Notes: generated by a model from the sequence alone, not told the origin. A stretch of 64,000 nucleotides of DNA from Noviherbaspirillum aerium (GCF_008929045.1 NZ_VFAH01000005.1:1-64000); one strand, 5' to 3'. Positions 16,237 through 26,138 are shown, counted from the first letter of the stretch. Program-made: numbers and translations.

Positions 16237-17123
16237 GTCTTGCGCACTGCGGATTTGCCGGACGGTGAAGTCAGCACCAGGCCCATCGCCATGAGCACGA
16301 TGACGCCGCCGACCAGGGTCGACCAGCCCACCGATTCCTGCAGGAAGAGGAAGGCCCACAGCATGCTGAACAAGGGAATCAGAAAGGACACGCACATCGC
16401 CCGCGTCGGCCCGACCTTGACGATGAGCGGAATGAAGATGGCCTGCGCCAGGCCGGACGACAGCAATGACATCGCCACGATGCAGCCCAGCGCCAGGCCG
16501 GAAGGCATGGCCGGCGGCAGTGAAAAGGGCAGGGCCGGCAGCATCATCAGTCCGCCCAATGCCAGCGATCCGGTGGCCATGGCAATCGGATGAATGCCGC
16601 CCGGCTTGCCGGTCTTCTGCACGATGATGCTCGACATCGCATAGGACGCCGCCGCCGCGAGGCAGGCGCCAATCGCCAGCAGCGTGGGCGCGCGCATCGC
16701 CACCGACCCGATGCCCACCAGGATGCCGACGCCGATGATGCCCAGCACCAGGCCTGCCAGCTTGCGCAGCGTCAGCGTCTCTTCCAGCCAGACCACGGAA
16801 AACACGGCGCCGAACAGCGGCGCGGTGGCATTGAGCACCGCCGAATGCGCGGCCGGCAGATGCAGGGCGGCGAAGGAAAAACAGGAAAACGGAATGACGC
16901 CGGCAAACAGCCCGACGACGGCAAACGGCTTGAGGTTGCGCCGCCAGTCCATGCGCACGCCGGTGGCAAGGGCGAAAGCCATCAGCGCCATTCCCGCCAG
17001 GCCGGTGCGCAGGGCGGCGGTGAGCACAGGACCGGTTTCCGGCACGGCGATGCGGAGAAAGATGAAGGACCCGCCCCAGATCGCGGAAAGGAACACCAGC
17101 TTGGCGAGGTCGGATGCGGACAT
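16233..17123 (-). CDS. EamA-type (DMT superfamily) exporter
   Basis: The 296-residue protein from ATG 17123 (MSASDLAKLVF) has ten helices and two EamA repeats (WGGSFIFLRI; later FLIPLFSMLWAFLFLQE). It is similar to the exporter at 14035, suggesting local duplication. It overlaps the MFS gene by four bases and is translated first. An earlier in-frame ATG at 17207 adds a basic, unconserved tail. Confidence 0.85.
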   Translation of the reverse strand: MSASDLAKLVFLSAIWGGSFIFLRIAVPETGPVLTAALRTGLAGMALMAFALATGVRMDWRRNLKPFAVVGLFAGVIPFSCFSFAALHLPAAHSAVLNATAPLFGAVFSVVWLEETLTLRKLAGLVLGIIGVGILVGIGSVAMRAPTLLAIGACLAAAASYAMSSIIVQKTGKPGGIHPIAMATGSLALGGLMMLPALPFSLPPAMPSGLALGCIVAMSLLSSGLAQAIFIPLIVKVGPTRAMCVSFLIPLFSMLWAFLFLQESVGWSTLVGGVIVLMAMGLVLTSPSGKSAVRKT

Positions 17124-17329
17124 GAAGGCGGCGCGGGAACGAGGAGTCTTGATGAGTGAAGGGGCCGGTCGATTGTAGCACCGGCCTTTGCGTGGCGTCG
17201 GAGCCACTGCGCAGGGCGGTTTTCATTGAGCCGGCACAAGCGGCGCGCGCGCTATGTCAGGCAGTTGACACAAGCCAAAGAGATCTTGTCCAAAAAACAA
17301 AATAATCACGGCAAGGGAGAAGAACACTC

Positions 17330-17758
17330 ATGCTTACGTTAAGACGCCTTGCCGACCTGGTGGTGATGGCACTGGTTGCGATTCCGCTTTTCGGCTGCGG
17401 CGATGCAGTAACAAGGGACGCGCGCAGCGGCAGCCAGTCCCGTCCGGCATCCGACGCGATGTCGCAGAAGCCGGCTCCGGATGCCGATGAAGCGCGGGAT
17501 ATGACGGCCGCGGATGAGGCCATGATGAACCGGATCAGCCGCATCGAAGGGCGCCATTTCGATCTTTACCGGCATTACCGCATGCTCGCCGCCAGGCAGA
17601 TGCATGGGACCGCCGACGGCGTCGATGATGAAGTGGATGATGATGGCGCAGATGGTGCGGAGGGTGCCTTGAGGCATGCGGTTATCAGCTTTTCCGCATC
17701 GAGCCTGAGCCATGCACTCAGCGGCTGCTCGATGCGGGCACTGATGACGCTGGATTGA
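17330..17758 (+). CDS. Probable small lipoprotein
   Basis: The frame of 142 codons starts after a good ribosome site (AAGGGAGAAG, 8 bases upstream). It begins MLTLRRLADLVVMALVAIPLFGCG, an n-region, hydrophobic core and lipobox (L-F-G-C), so the mature protein would start at Cys. The rest is hydrophilic with an Asp-rich stretch (DGVDDEVDDDGADG). No family is recognised; the C-terminal third could be out of frame if there is a sequencing error or decay. Confidence 0.5.
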   Translation: MLTLRRLADLVVMALVAIPLFGCGDAVTRDARSGSQSRPASDAMSQKPAPDADEARDMTAADEAMMNRISRIEGRHFDLYRHYRMLAARQMHGTADGVDDEVDDDGADGAEGALRHAVISFSASSLSHALSGCSMRALMTLD

Positions 17759-17930
17759 GCAGATGCGGCGGCGGGGTTGATCCCGGTCTCGGAATCGCAA
17801 TCGGAATCTGAATTGCAGCTGCAGCCGCCCGCATCCTGCGGGCCGGAACCCCATTCATTATTTCTTGACGCTCGCTAATTCCTTTGCGACGCAAGCGTCC
17901 GCCCGCAACGGCTTATCGCCCTGCGCCGGA

Positions 17931-18695
17931 TCAGCTTTGCTCGCCGTGGGCATGGCCGCATACCGGGCATGAAGCGCTGCGGCCCACCCGTATGCTGTTC
18001 CATTCCATGCTGCGCGCATCGAGCAGCAGCAGCTTTCCCGCCAGCGACTCGCCGATACCCGCGACCAGCTTCAATGCCTCCGCCGCCTGCATCGTGCCGA
18101 TGATGCCGACCAGCGGCGCGAACACGCCCATGGTCGAGCACAGCACTTCCTCGAATTGCTGGTCTGGCGGAAACAGGCAGGCATAGCAGGGCGCATCATC
18201 GCGGCGCGTATCGAACACGGAGATCTGGCCGTCGAAGCGGATCGCCGCCCCCGATACCAGCGGAACGCGGTGCTGGACGCAGGCGCGGTTGACCGCATGG
18301 CGCGTGGCGAAGTTGTCGCTGCAGTCGAGCACGACGCCGGCCTGGCTTACCAGCTCGGCAAGACGCGCTCCCTCGACGCGCTCGGCAAGCGCGATGACTT
18401 CCACTTCCGGATTGATTCCTGCAAGCGTCTGCCGCCCCGATTCCGCCTTCGGCCGGCCGACCCGTTCGGTGGTATGCAGGATCTGGCGCTGCAGGTTGGT
18501 CAGGTCGACGGTGTCATTGTCGACCAGCGTGATCCTGCCGATGCCGGCCGAAGCAAGGTAGAACGCCGCCGGCGATCCCAGGCCACCGGCGCCGATGACC
18601 AGCGCATGGCCGGCCAGCAGTCTTTCCTGTCCTTCGATACCGATGTCATCGAGCAGGATGTGGCGGGAATAACGCAGCAGCTGATTGTCGTTCAT
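17931..18695 (-). CDS. moeB: MoeB/ThiF/HesA-type adenylyltransferase
   Basis: The enzyme activates the C-terminal glycine of a ubiquitin-like sulfur carrier (MoaD or ThiS) with ATP. Of its 254 residues, the N-terminal part carries the nucleotide loop GAGGLGSPAAFYL, then DCSDNFATR. A likely catalytic Cys lies in EEVLCSTMG, and two zinc Cys pairs in CYACLFP and CPVCGH. ATG 18695 (MNDNQLLRYSRHILL) is the usual start of the family. No rhodanese domain is fused. Whether it serves molybdopterin or thiamine synthesis cannot be told here. Confidence 0.85.
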   Translation of the reverse strand: MNDNQLLRYSRHILLDDIGIEGQERLLAGHALVIGAGGLGSPAAFYLASAGIGRITLVDNDTVDLTNLQRQILHTTERVGRPKAESGRQTLAGINPEVEVIALAERVEGARLAELVSQAGVVLDCSDNFATRHAVNRACVQHRVPLVSGAAIRFDGQISVFDTRRDDAPCYACLFPPDQQFEEVLCSTMGVFAPLVGIIGTMQAAEALKLVAGIGESLAGKLLLLDARSMEWNSIRVGRSASCPVCGHAHGEQS

Positions 18696-18856
18696 GGCGC
18701 GGGCAAGGGCTTGAAGGAGTGGCGGTAGCTTAGCATCTTTAACCCGCCGCAGCGGCGGCGGGACGCGATGCCCGCCATGCCCCGGAACGGATGGTATCAA
18801 TGTGTCGCCATGCGATGCCTGTCCGCATGGCGACACATGACTGCATGGGCACAAAG

Positions 18857-18882
18857 AGAAAAGGCCGCATCGCTGCGGCCTT
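18857..18882 (-). terminator. Intrinsic terminator of the envC-ctpA operon
   Basis: The stem AAGGCCGCA / TGCGGCCTT with a 4-base loop is followed on the minus strand by TTTCTCTTTG. It lies 25-50 bases after the ctpA stop. Confidence 0.8.
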
Positions 18883-18904
18883 CATGGAGTGCTATGGGGC
18901 GGGC

Positions 18905-20377
18905 TTATTTCTTGTCGCCGTTTCCATTGCCGTTGCCGTTCTTCTTGTCGTCATTGATGGTGTTTTCCTTCTTGCTTTCCACCTTCGGCGCCTTGGACAA
19001 CTGCACCGGCAGTCCCTTGAGGTGGTTGAGCGCCTGGGCCAGCTGGAAGTCGTCCTTGCCGCCGAACTCCAGCGGCTTGCGCTTCTTTTCGAGCGCGGCA
19101 AGGCGCTGCTCTTCCTCAAGCTGGTCGAGCTTGCGTGCGGCCTCGTCCTTTTCCTTGTCATTCGACAGATGCTTGGTCAGGTCGGCTTCGCGCAGGCGCA
19201 GACCGTTCAGGCCGTCGCCGTCCGCGGTTTCATCGACCAGCAGGTCCGGAACGATGCCCTTGGCCTGGATCGCGCGGCCGTTCGGCGTGTAATAGCGTGC
19301 GGTGGTCAGCTTGACGGCGGTGTCTGCGGACAGCTGGCGGATGGTCTGCACCGAACCCTTGCCGAAGGTCTGCGTGCCCATGATGGTGGCGCGCTTGTAG
19401 TCCTGCAGGGCGCCGGCGACGATTTCGGAGGCCGATGCGGAGCCGGTATTGACCAGCACCACCATCGGCACCTTCTTGATCGCGTCGGGCAGCTTTGCCA
19501 GCGGATCGCCAGTCGAGATGCGCGACGAGGTGTAGGCATCGCGGCGCGCGTAGTAGGTCTGCTTGGAATCCGGCAACTGGCCATTGGTCGAGACGATCGG
19601 CACATCCTTCGGCAGGAAGGCGGCCGATACGCCGATCGCGCCCGGCAATACGCCGCCCGGGTCATTGCGCAGGTCCAGCACCAGACCCTTCAGGTTCGGC
19701 TCCTGCGCATAGATGGCATTGATCTTCTTTACCATGTCGTCCACGGTCGGTTCCTGGAACTGCGCCACGCGCAGCCAGGCGTAACCGGGCTCGATCACCT
19801 TGGACTTCACGCTCTGCACCCGGATTTCCTGGCGCACGATGGTGACGATGATGGGGCGGTCCTCTTCCTTGCGGGCGATGGTCAGCGTGATCTTGGTGTT
19901 CGGCTCGCCGCGCATGCGCTTGACCGCTTCATCGAGGGTCAGTCCCTTGACCGGCGTCGAATCGAGCCGGGTGATCAGATCGCCCGACTTCAGGCCGGCC
20001 TTGAATGCCGGGGAATCCTCGATCGGCGAGATGACCTTGACGTAGCCGTCTTCCATGCCGACCTCGATGCCGAGACCGACGAACTTGCCCTGCGTGCCTT
20101 CACGCAGTTCCTTGAATGCCTTCTTGTCCAGATAGGCGGAATGCGGGTCGAGCGAGGCGACCATGCCCGAGATCGCTTCGGTGAGCAGTTTCTTGTCTTC
20201 GACCGCCTCGACATAATCGGTCTTGATCAGCCCGAATACTTCGGACAACTGGCGCAGCTCTTCCAGCGGCAGCGGGGCGCTGCTCTTCTGGGCGCTCGCC
20301 TCGAATTGCATCGAACCTGCGATGCCAGCTACCACGCCTAATCCGATAAGGCCAAAGTTCTTCAGTTTGCTGCTCAT
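18905..20377 (-). CDS. ctpA: Carboxyl-terminal processing serine protease (S41)
   Basis: This 490-residue periplasmic protease has an N-terminal signal/anchor (about 7-25) and a PDZ domain at about 95-175 (GLGIEVGMEDGYVKVISPIE, AGLKSGDLI). The S41 catalytic core holds the Ser in NTGSASASEIVAGAL and the Lys in TFGKGSVQT. The C-terminal 60 residues are charged and end in a Lys/Asn/Gly tail. Such proteases remove C-terminal tails and often cut cell-wall hydrolases. It lies four bases after envC, a conserved pair that links it to control of septal murein cleavage. Confidence 0.93.
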   Translation of the reverse strand: MSSKLKNFGLIGLGVVAGIAGSMQFEASAQKSSAPLPLEELRQLSEVFGLIKTDYVEAVEDKKLLTEAISGMVASLDPHSAYLDKKAFKELREGTQGKFVGLGIEVGMEDGYVKVISPIEDSPAFKAGLKSGDLITRLDSTPVKGLTLDEAVKRMRGEPNTKITLTIARKEEDRPIIVTIVRQEIRVQSVKSKVIEPGYAWLRVAQFQEPTVDDMVKKINAIYAQEPNLKGLVLDLRNDPGGVLPGAIGVSAAFLPKDVPIVSTNGQLPDSKQTYYARRDAYTSSRISTGDPLAKLPDAIKKVPMVVLVNTGSASASEIVAGALQDYKRATIMGTQTFGKGSVQTIRQLSADTAVKLTTARYYTPNGRAIQAKGIVPDLLVDETADGDGLNGLRLREADLTKHLSNDKEKDEAARKLDQLEEEQRLAALEKKRKPLEFGGKDDFQLAQALNHLKGLPVQLSKAPKVESKKENTINDDKKNGNGNGNGDKK

Positions 20378-20380
20378 GTG

Positions 20381-21877
20381 TCACCTAAAAGTAATCCACC
20401 CGGAGGGATCGATGGCGCGGCCCTGATGCCGCATTTCAAAGTATAAACCCGATTGTTCGTTGCCGCCGCTGTTGCCGGCGCTGGCGATGGTGTCGCCGGT
20501 CTTGACGATGTCGCCCGCGTGTTTCAGTACGGCATGATTGTTGCCATAGACTGTCATGTATTGGCCGCCATGGTCGATGATGACAAGGTTGCCGAATCCG
20601 CGCAGCCATTCCGCAAAGACGACTTGGCCTCCGGCAACTGCCTTGATTTCGGCGCCTTCGGGCGCGCGGATGAACAAGCCTTTCCAGCTTGGTCCGTCGC
20701 TCCGCTTGCTGCCGAATTTTGCAATGAGATCCCCTTTGACCGGCAGCCTCAGCTGCCCGCGCAATCCGCTGAACGCCCGCGTCGCGCCACCGTTTTGGAC
20801 GGTGGGTTCCGGTATGAGTTCATTTCGCCCCAACAATTTCGAAGGCGGCTCGTCGTCATCAATTGCATCAGGATTGGGTTTCGGAGTCTTGACGGAGCTC
20901 ACCCTTGCGTTGGCTTCGGCCTCCTTTTTCGCCTTGGCGCGGGCCAGCTGTTCTCTGGCCAGCTGTTCCTGCCGTTCCTTCTGCTCCTGGCGCCGCTTTT
21001 CCTGGGCGATGGCTTCCGCCTTGCGTTGCTCTTCGATCAACTTCGCCAGCTTGTCGACCAGGCCGCCGAGGCGCTGTTCATCCCGCTCGATATTGCCGGC
21101 TTCCTTGCGCTGCACGGCGAGTTTGCCGGACAGCTGGGTCAGCAGGGCGGCACGGCGGGTCTTTTCCTTCTCCAGCACCAGCTTCTGCTCGCGCTGCTCG
21201 GAGGCAATCTCTTCCAGTTCCTGCCGGGCTTCCTGGGTCGCTATCTTGTTGGCCTCGACCGCGGCCATGTTCGCCCGCAGCGAATCGATCAGCCGGGCCT
21301 GCGCCTGCGAGACGTAACCCATGTACTGCAGTTCGCGGTTGATGCGGTTCGGATTGTCGCCCGAGAGCAGCAGCTTGATGCGGTCCTCGTTGCCCGCGAC
21401 ATACTGGTCGCGCAGCAGGCGCGCCAGCCGCTTCTGCTGGCTGTCGACCTGCCTCGCCAGCCGGTTGTGCTCCTCGGTGAGCCTGGCCAGCCTGGCTTCG
21501 GTGGCGCGCTGGTCGGCCGCCAGGCCGTGCAAGGCCCGGTTGGCATCGGAAATGGCCGCCTCGGTCTGGGACAGGGCATCCGCGGCATGGCCCTTGGCGG
21601 CTTCGGTCTGGGTGATGTCGCGCTTGAGCGTGCTGAGCTTTTTCTGCAGTTCCGCACGTTCTTCTTCGGCGGCGCGCTTTTGCTTGGCGCGCTCGCTCAG
21701 TTTTTCGGCATGGGCCGGTGAGGCGCCCAGGACACAGATGGCACTGGCGGCACTCATGATGCCCAGGGCCGTGGCGAATCCAATCGAGGGGAGAAAACGA
21801 CGGCGAGGCCTGCGGTGCTGCTTGAACAATCTGACTTCCTCGGCTTTCAGTGATGCGGCGCGATTGACACTCGCCAT
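20381..21877 (-). CDS. envC: Murein hydrolase activator EnvC
   Basis: In this 498-residue protein a signal segment at about 35-57 (ending AHA) is followed by a long coiled coil (about 60-310) and a C-terminal LytM/M23 fold (about 375-498). The metal ligands of active LytM enzymes are missing: SWKGLF stands where HxGxD is expected and YFEMR where HFE is expected. Like E. coli EnvC it should therefore activate amidases at the septum rather than cut murein itself. The signal peptide sits behind an unusually long basic N-terminus, so the start codon may lie further in. Confidence 0.9.
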   Translation of the reverse strand: MASVNRAASLKAEEVRLFKQHRRPRRRFLPSIGFATALGIMSAASAICVLGASPAHAEKLSERAKQKRAAEEERAELQKKLSTLKRDITQTEAAKGHAADALSQTEAAISDANRALHGLAADQRATEARLARLTEEHNRLARQVDSQQKRLARLLRDQYVAGNEDRIKLLLSGDNPNRINRELQYMGYVSQAQARLIDSLRANMAAVEANKIATQEARQELEEIASEQREQKLVLEKEKTRRAALLTQLSGKLAVQRKEAGNIERDEQRLGGLVDKLAKLIEEQRKAEAIAQEKRRQEQKERQEQLAREQLARAKAKKEAEANARVSSVKTPKPNPDAIDDDEPPSKLLGRNELIPEPTVQNGGATRAFSGLRGQLRLPVKGDLIAKFGSKRSDGPSWKGLFIRAPEGAEIKAVAGGQVVFAEWLRGFGNLVIIDHGGQYMTVYGNNHAVLKHAGDIVKTGDTIASAGNSGGNEQSGLYFEMRHQGRAIDPSGWITFR

Positions 21878-21940
21878 GCGCCCGCCGCGGTTCCGTCCAC
21901 GGCAGGCGCATGGGGCATTGCTGATGGATGCTGACTTCGC

Positions 21941-22687
21941 TTACTTCGACTTGCCCTGGCTGGCGACGGCTTTCATCGCCGCCTCGATGGCCGCGGCATC
22001 GCCGAGGTAATAGCTCTTGATCGGCTTGAGATCGGCGTCGAGTTCATAGACCAGCGGCTGGCCGTTGGGGATGTTGAGGCCGACGATGTCCTCGTCGCTG
22101 ATGCCGTCCAGGCTCTTGATCAGCGCGCGCAGGCTGTTGCCGTGGGCGGAAATGATGATGTTCTTGCCGGCGCGGATGGCCGGGGCGATCGATTCGTCCC
22201 AGGCGGGCATCACGCGCGCCACGGTGTCCTTCAGGCATTCGGTGAGCGGAATCTGTTCCTTCGACAGGCCGGCATAGCGCGGATCGCCGTAGGAAGTGCG
22301 CGGATCGTTCGGCTCCAGCGGATTGGGCGGCGTGTCGTAGCTGCGGCGCCATACCAATACCTGCTCGTCGCCGTACTTGGCGGCGGTCTCGGCCTTGTTC
22401 AGTCCCTGCAGCGCGCCGTAGTGGCGCTCGTTCAGGCGCCAGTCATGCTTGACCGGCAGCCACATCAGGTCCATTTCATCGAGGGTCAGCCACAGCGTGC
22501 GGATGGCGCGCTTGAGCACCGAGGTATAGGCGAGGTCGAAGGTAAAGCCGGCTTCCTTGAGGATCTTGCCTGCCTGGCGCGCTTCGCTGATCCCTTTTTC
22601 GGTGAGATCCACGTCGGTCCAGCCGGTAAAGCGGTTTTCCAGGTTCCAGGTGGATTCGCCGTGGCGCATCAATACGATTTTGTACAT
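21941..22687 (-). CDS. gpmA: 2,3-bisphosphoglycerate-dependent phosphoglycerate mutase
   Basis: This glycolytic enzyme interconverts 3- and 2-phosphoglycerate. The 248-residue protein opens with [19 protein letters not shown] (phospho-His in RHGE) and carries [10 protein letters not shown] and [11 protein letters not shown], all standard for dPGM. It is divergent from the rhodanese gene; the 110-base gap between them carries both promoters. Confidence 0.95.
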   Translation of the reverse strand: MYKIVLMRHGESTWNLENRFTGWTDVDLTEKGISEARQAGKILKEAGFTFDLAYTSVLKRAIRTLWLTLDEMDLMWLPVKHDWRLNERHYGALQGLNKAETAAKYGDEQVLVWRRSYDTPPNPLEPNDPRTSYGDPRYAGLSKEQIPLTECLKDTVARVMPAWDESIAPAIRAGKNIIISAHGNSLRALIKSLDGISDEDIVGLNIPNGQPLVYELDADLKPIKSYYLGDAAAIEAAMKAVASQGKSK

Positions 22688-22753
22688 GTTGAATTGTGTA
22701 AAGAGTGAGAGAGTGAGATGCTGCGATTTGAAATCCTAATTCGGCTTCTATTT

Positions 22754-22759
22754 TATAAT
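22754..22759 (+). promoter_or_regulatory. TATAAT box upstream of the rhodanese gene
   Basis: A perfect TATAAT lies 39 bases before GTG 22798. TTGAAA at 22728-22733 is the only -35-like hexamer, but the spacing is 20 bases, longer than ideal. Confidence 0.4.
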
Positions 22760-22797
22760 GTTGGGATTGCTTAAAACCATTGAACCCCAGGAGTAGC

Positions 22798-23199
22798 GTG
22801 AAATTTCTGATTGACAACATTTGGCTGATCGGCATTGCCCTGATTTCCGGCGGCGCCCTGATATTGCCAAACCTGCAGCGCCGCGGCACCAAGGTAACGA
22901 CGCTGCAGGCCACCCAGATGATCAACCAGGGCAAGGCGGTGATCGTCGATGTCCGTGATCCGGCCGCCTATGCCGCCGGGCATTTGCGTGATGCGAAGAA
23001 CATTCCGCTGAAGGAACTGTCGAACCGCGTAGGCGAGCTCGACAAGGCCAAGTCGAAGGCCGTCATTGCGGTCTGCCAGGCGGGCGTGCAGTCGGCCAAG
23101 GCCGCCGCGCAGCTCAAGAAGGCAGGATTCAATGAAGCCGTCAGCCTGGACGGCGGCATTGCGGCCTGGCAGGCGCAAGGCCTGCCGATTGCCAAGTAA
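22798..23199 (+). CDS. Membrane-anchored rhodanese-like protein
   Basis: The 133-residue product starts at GTG 22798 behind CAGGAG. An N-terminal helix (about 5-22) anchors a single rhodanese domain with the active-site loop VCQAGVQSA, whose Cys would carry persulfide. It precedes glutaredoxin and SecB, an order common in beta- and gammaproteobacteria. The exact sulfur acceptor is unknown. Confidence 0.88.
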   Translation: MKFLIDNIWLIGIALISGGALILPNLQRRGTKVTTLQATQMINQGKAVIVDVRDPAAYAAGHLRDAKNIPLKELSNRVGELDKAKSKAVIAVCQAGVQSAKAAAQLKKAGFNEAVSLDGGIAAWQAQGLPIAK

Positions 23200-23212
23200 T
23201 GGAGCGATGACT

Positions 23213-23494
23213 ATGACCGAACAAGCGAACCAGCATGCCCATGTCGTGATGTACAGCACCGGCGTCTGTCCGTTTTGCGTGATGGCGGAGAACCTGCTGA
23301 AAAAGAAGGGCATCTCCAATATCGAGAAAATCCGCGTGGACCTCGATCCCGAGCGCCGCGCCGAGATGATGCAGAAGACCGGGCGGCGCACCGTGCCGCA
23401 GATCTATATCGGCGACACCCATGTCGGCGGTTTCGACGACCTGAGCGCGCTCGAACACGCAGGCAAGCTCGACCAGTTGCTTGCCGCTGCCTGA
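23213..23494 (+). CDS. grxC: Glutaredoxin 3
   Basis: This 93-residue thiol oxidoreductase has the dithiol active site CPFC at about 20-23 and the glutathione-binding elements TVPQIYI and GGFDDL. ATG 23213 is preferred to ATG 23207 because GGAG at 23201 is then correctly spaced. It reduces protein-glutathione mixed disulfides. An intrinsic terminator follows. Confidence 0.93.
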   Translation: MTEQANQHAHVVMYSTGVCPFCVMAENLLKKKGISNIEKIRVDLDPERRAEMMQKTGRRTVPQIYIGDTHVGGFDDLSALEHAGKLDQLLAAA

Positions 23495-23530
23495 TACGGC
23501 ATCATCCGCAGCATCTTCATTTCAAAATAA

Positions 23531-23557
23531 GGACGGCGGGTTCGCCGTCCTTTTTCT
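23531..23557 (+). terminator. Intrinsic terminator after grxC
   Basis: The stem GGACGGCG / CGCCGTCC with a 4-base loop is followed by TTTTTCTT. It separates grxC from secB, which therefore needs its own promoter or read-through. Confidence 0.88.
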
Positions 23558-23589
23558 TCTACCCATCTCCCACCTGACGAAAGCAGCCC

Positions 23590-24093
23590 ATGTCCGATCA
23601 AAACCAACAGCCCGTATTCCAGATCCAGCGCGTCTATCTGAAGGATATGTCGCTGGAGCAGCCGAACTCGCCGGCCATCTTCCTGGAACAGGAAGCGCCC
23701 AGCATTGAAGTCGCCGTCGATGTCGGCGCCGAGGCGCTCGCGGAAACCATCTACGAATCGACCGTCACCATCACCGTCACCGCCAAGATCAAGGACAAGG
23801 TCGCTTTCCTGGTCGAAGGCAAGCAGGCCGGCATCTTCGAAGCCGCCAACATTCCGCCGGAACAGCTCGACCCGCTGCTCGGCATCGGCTGCCCGAACAT
23901 CATCTATCCCTACCTGCGCGCCAATATCGCCGACATGATTACCCGCGCCGGCTTTCCTCCGGTGCACCTGGCCGAAATCAATTTCGAGGCTTTCTACCAG
24001 CAGCGCCTGCAGGCCCTGGCGGAACAGCAGCAGCAACAACTGCCGCAAGGTTCCGGTCTTGTCATGCCTGACGGCACCGCCGCACGCCAGTAA
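23590..24093 (+). CDS. secB: Protein-export chaperone SecB
   Basis: This tetrameric cytoplasmic chaperone keeps precursor proteins unfolded and hands them to SecA. The 167-residue protein has the family core [22 protein letters not shown] near the start and [17 protein letters not shown], then a Gln-rich tail ([10 protein letters not shown]). It lies between grxC and gpsA, the usual place. Confidence 0.95.
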   Translation: MSDQNQQPVFQIQRVYLKDMSLEQPNSPAIFLEQEAPSIEVAVDVGAEALAETIYESTVTITVTAKIKDKVAFLVEGKQAGIFEAANIPPEQLDPLLGIGCPNIIYPYLRANIADMITRAGFPPVHLAEINFEAFYQQRLQALAEQQQQQLPQGSGLVMPDGTAARQ

Positions 24094-24172
24094 GGCGACC
24101 AGGGAGGGCAGGAACCGCCGGGCGAGATGGCGCTCCTGCCGCTCACGAGATCATGAATAGACCAGGGAGGTC

Positions 24173-24622
24173 ATGATGAAATCTGCGCGTCTGTTCCTGT
24201 CGTGCGCCGCGTTGCTGTGTGCGACAGGCGCTGCACAAGCCATTGAATACAAATCCATCGGCCCCGCGCCGGCCATTCTCTATGACGCGCCGTCCCTGAA
24301 GGGACGCAAGGTCTTCGTTGCGCCGCGCGGCATGCCGGTCGAAGTGGTGCTCACTTACGGCGACTGGGCCAAGGTGCGCGATTCGGCCGGCGACCTGTCA
24401 TGGGTCGAATCGAAGATGCTGGTGGTCCGGCGCAATGTGCTGGTCAAGGCCGCCGGCGCCCGCATCCGCGAAAGCGCCGCCGACGCCGCGCCGGTCAGTT
24501 TCACGGCCGACAAGGGCGTGCTGCTCGAATTGCTGGAAACCGCTCCTGCCGGATGGCTGAAGGTCCGCCATCGCGACGGCCAGAGCGGCTTCATCAAGGC
24601 CGCAGAAGTCTGGGGCAGCTGA
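24173..24622 (+). CDS. Exported SH3-domain protein
   Basis: The 149-residue product has a signal peptide (about 1-24, ending AQA) and two bacterial SH3-like repeats (about 28-85 and 90-148) without a catalytic domain. Such proteins usually bind peptidoglycan or partner enzymes in the periplasm. It stands between secB and gpsA in the same direction. Two adjacent ATGs (24173, 24176) are possible starts. Confidence 0.75.
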   Translation: MMKSARLFLSCAALLCATGAAQAIEYKSIGPAPAILYDAPSLKGRKVFVAPRGMPVEVVLTYGDWAKVRDSAGDLSWVESKMLVVRRNVLVKAAGARIRESAADAAPVSFTADKGVLLELLETAPAGWLKVRHRDGQSGFIKAAEVWGS

Positions 24623-24667
24623 CCCGGCTGCGCCGCCGGCACGCAACTCTTCGATCACAACAAGAAC

Positions 24668-25702
24668 ATGAATATCACCATACTTGGCGCGGGAGCCTGG
24701 GGTACCGCGCTGGCAATCGCCCTGGCCGACCGGCACCGCGTGCTGCTGTGGGGCCGGGATGCGGCTGCGATGCGGGATGCCGCGGCAACGCGTGAAAACC
24801 GCGAGTATCTGCCCGGATTCCAGTTGCCGGCGGCGCTCGAAATAGGCGCCGATTTCGAACGCGCGGTCGAGCATGCGGCTGCGGCAAGCCAGGCAGGCCA
24901 GGCGCAGGACAGCCTGCTGATCATCGCCTCGTCGGTCTCCGGCCTGCGGCCGCTGGCGCAGCAACTCGCACTGCAGCGGCAGCAAGGCCGTGCCATTCCA
25001 AACCTGGTCTGGCTGTGCAAGGGCTTCGAGGAAAACACGCGGCTGCTGCCGCATCAGGTGGTGCGCGAGGTGCTCGGCAGCGACGTGCCGCACGGCGCTC
25101 TGTCCGGGCCGTCGTTCGCGCAGGAGGTTGCGCGCGGCATGCCTTGCGCGCTGACGATCGCCTCGCATGCGGCCGCGCTGCGCGACACCGTGGTCAATGC
25201 CGCGCATGGACGCTCGATCCGCGTCTACTCCACCGACGATCTGGCCGGCGTCGAGGTCGGCGGCGCGGTCAAGAACATTCTTGCCATCGCCACCGGCGTC
25301 ATCGACGGCCTCGGTCTCGGATTGAATGCGCGCGCCGCGCTGATCACGCGCGGCCTGGCTGAAATCAGCCGCTTCGGCATCGCCCTCGGCGGACGCCCGG
25401 AAACCTTCATGGGCCTGGCCGGCGTCGGCGACCTGATACTTACCTGTACCGGCGACCTGTCGCGCAACCGCAAGGTCGGCCTCGGCCTTGCCGAAGGCAA
25501 GAGCCTGGACACCATCGTCGCGGAGCTTGGGCATGTCGCCGAAGGCGTGCGCTGTGCGCAGGCGGTGCGGCAACTGGCCATGGAACATGGCATCGACATG
25601 CCGATCACCCAGGCGGTGGCGGCGGTCTTGTTCGACGGCGATTCGCCGCGCGAGATGGTGCATCGGCTGCTGTCGCGCGATCCGCGCGACGAAGCGGCGT
25701 AG
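24668..25702 (+). CDS. gpsA: Glycerol-3-phosphate dehydrogenase [NAD(P)+]
   Basis: The enzyme reduces dihydroxyacetone phosphate to glycerol-3-phosphate for phospholipid synthesis. The 344-residue protein has the N-terminal dinucleotide fold ([12 protein letters not shown]), the catalytic block [13 protein letters not shown] with its Lys, and [23 protein letters not shown]. It is slightly longer than the usual 330 residues because of an Ala/Gln insertion near 60-75. Confidence 0.95.
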   Translation: MNITILGAGAWGTALAIALADRHRVLLWGRDAAAMRDAAATRENREYLPGFQLPAALEIGADFERAVEHAAAASQAGQAQDSLLIIASSVSGLRPLAQQLALQRQQGRAIPNLVWLCKGFEENTRLLPHQVVREVLGSDVPHGALSGPSFAQEVARGMPCALTIASHAAALRDTVVNAAHGRSIRVYSTDDLAGVEVGGAVKNILAIATGVIDGLGLGLNARAALITRGLAEISRFGIALGGRPETFMGLAGVGDLILTCTGDLSRNRKVGLGLAEGKSLDTIVAELGHVAEGVRCAQAVRQLAMEHGIDMPITQAVAAVLFDGDSPREMVHRLLSRDPRDEAA

Positions 25703-25784
25703 CCAGCCTAGCAAGCCGCGACGGATTAGTGCTTCGGACAACCGCCTGTGTGCAGGCCCAGAGGCCTGTACTACGCGTCATCCA

Positions 25785-26138
25785 TTAACTTCCATCCGCC
25801 TTGCTGTCGTCGCCCTTGCGCAGCATGGTCATCAGCACCGAAGCATTCTCCGCCGCCGCCAGCGCATACGGCGTATTCCCCTCGAGGTAAAGCATCTGCC
25901 CGGCCTGCAATTGCCGGCGCTGCCCAAGCGCCTCGACTTCCACGCTGCCTTCAAGGCAATGCAGGGTCAGTTCGCCCTCGATCTGATGCTCTGGAATCGA
26001 CTTGCCCTTCGGCAGCACCAGCCGCATCACTTCGAAGTCATTCGTTCGCACCAGCGCTATCGATGCGGAGTCGATCAACTTGTCGCCGAGCGGGCGGATA
26101 TCGATCAGTTCACCGGGAGTGGCATGGTGCAGTGACAT
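25785..26138 (-). CDS. Small cupin-domain protein
   Basis: This 117-residue single-cupin protein has motif 1 around PEHQIEGELTLHCLEGSVE and motif 2 around LYLEGNTPYAL. Two of the usual His ligands are present in motif 1 and the last is replaced, so metal binding is uncertain. ATG 26138 is chosen because AGGAGA is then well spaced; an ATG at 26144 touches it. It heads toward the same direction as the ribbon-helix-helix and PfpI genes. Confidence 0.75.
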   Translation of the reverse strand: MSLHHATPGELIDIRPLGDKLIDSASIALVRTNDFEVMRLVLPKGKSIPEHQIEGELTLHCLEGSVEVEALGQRRQLQAGQMLYLEGNTPYALAAAENASVLMTMLRKGDDSKADGS

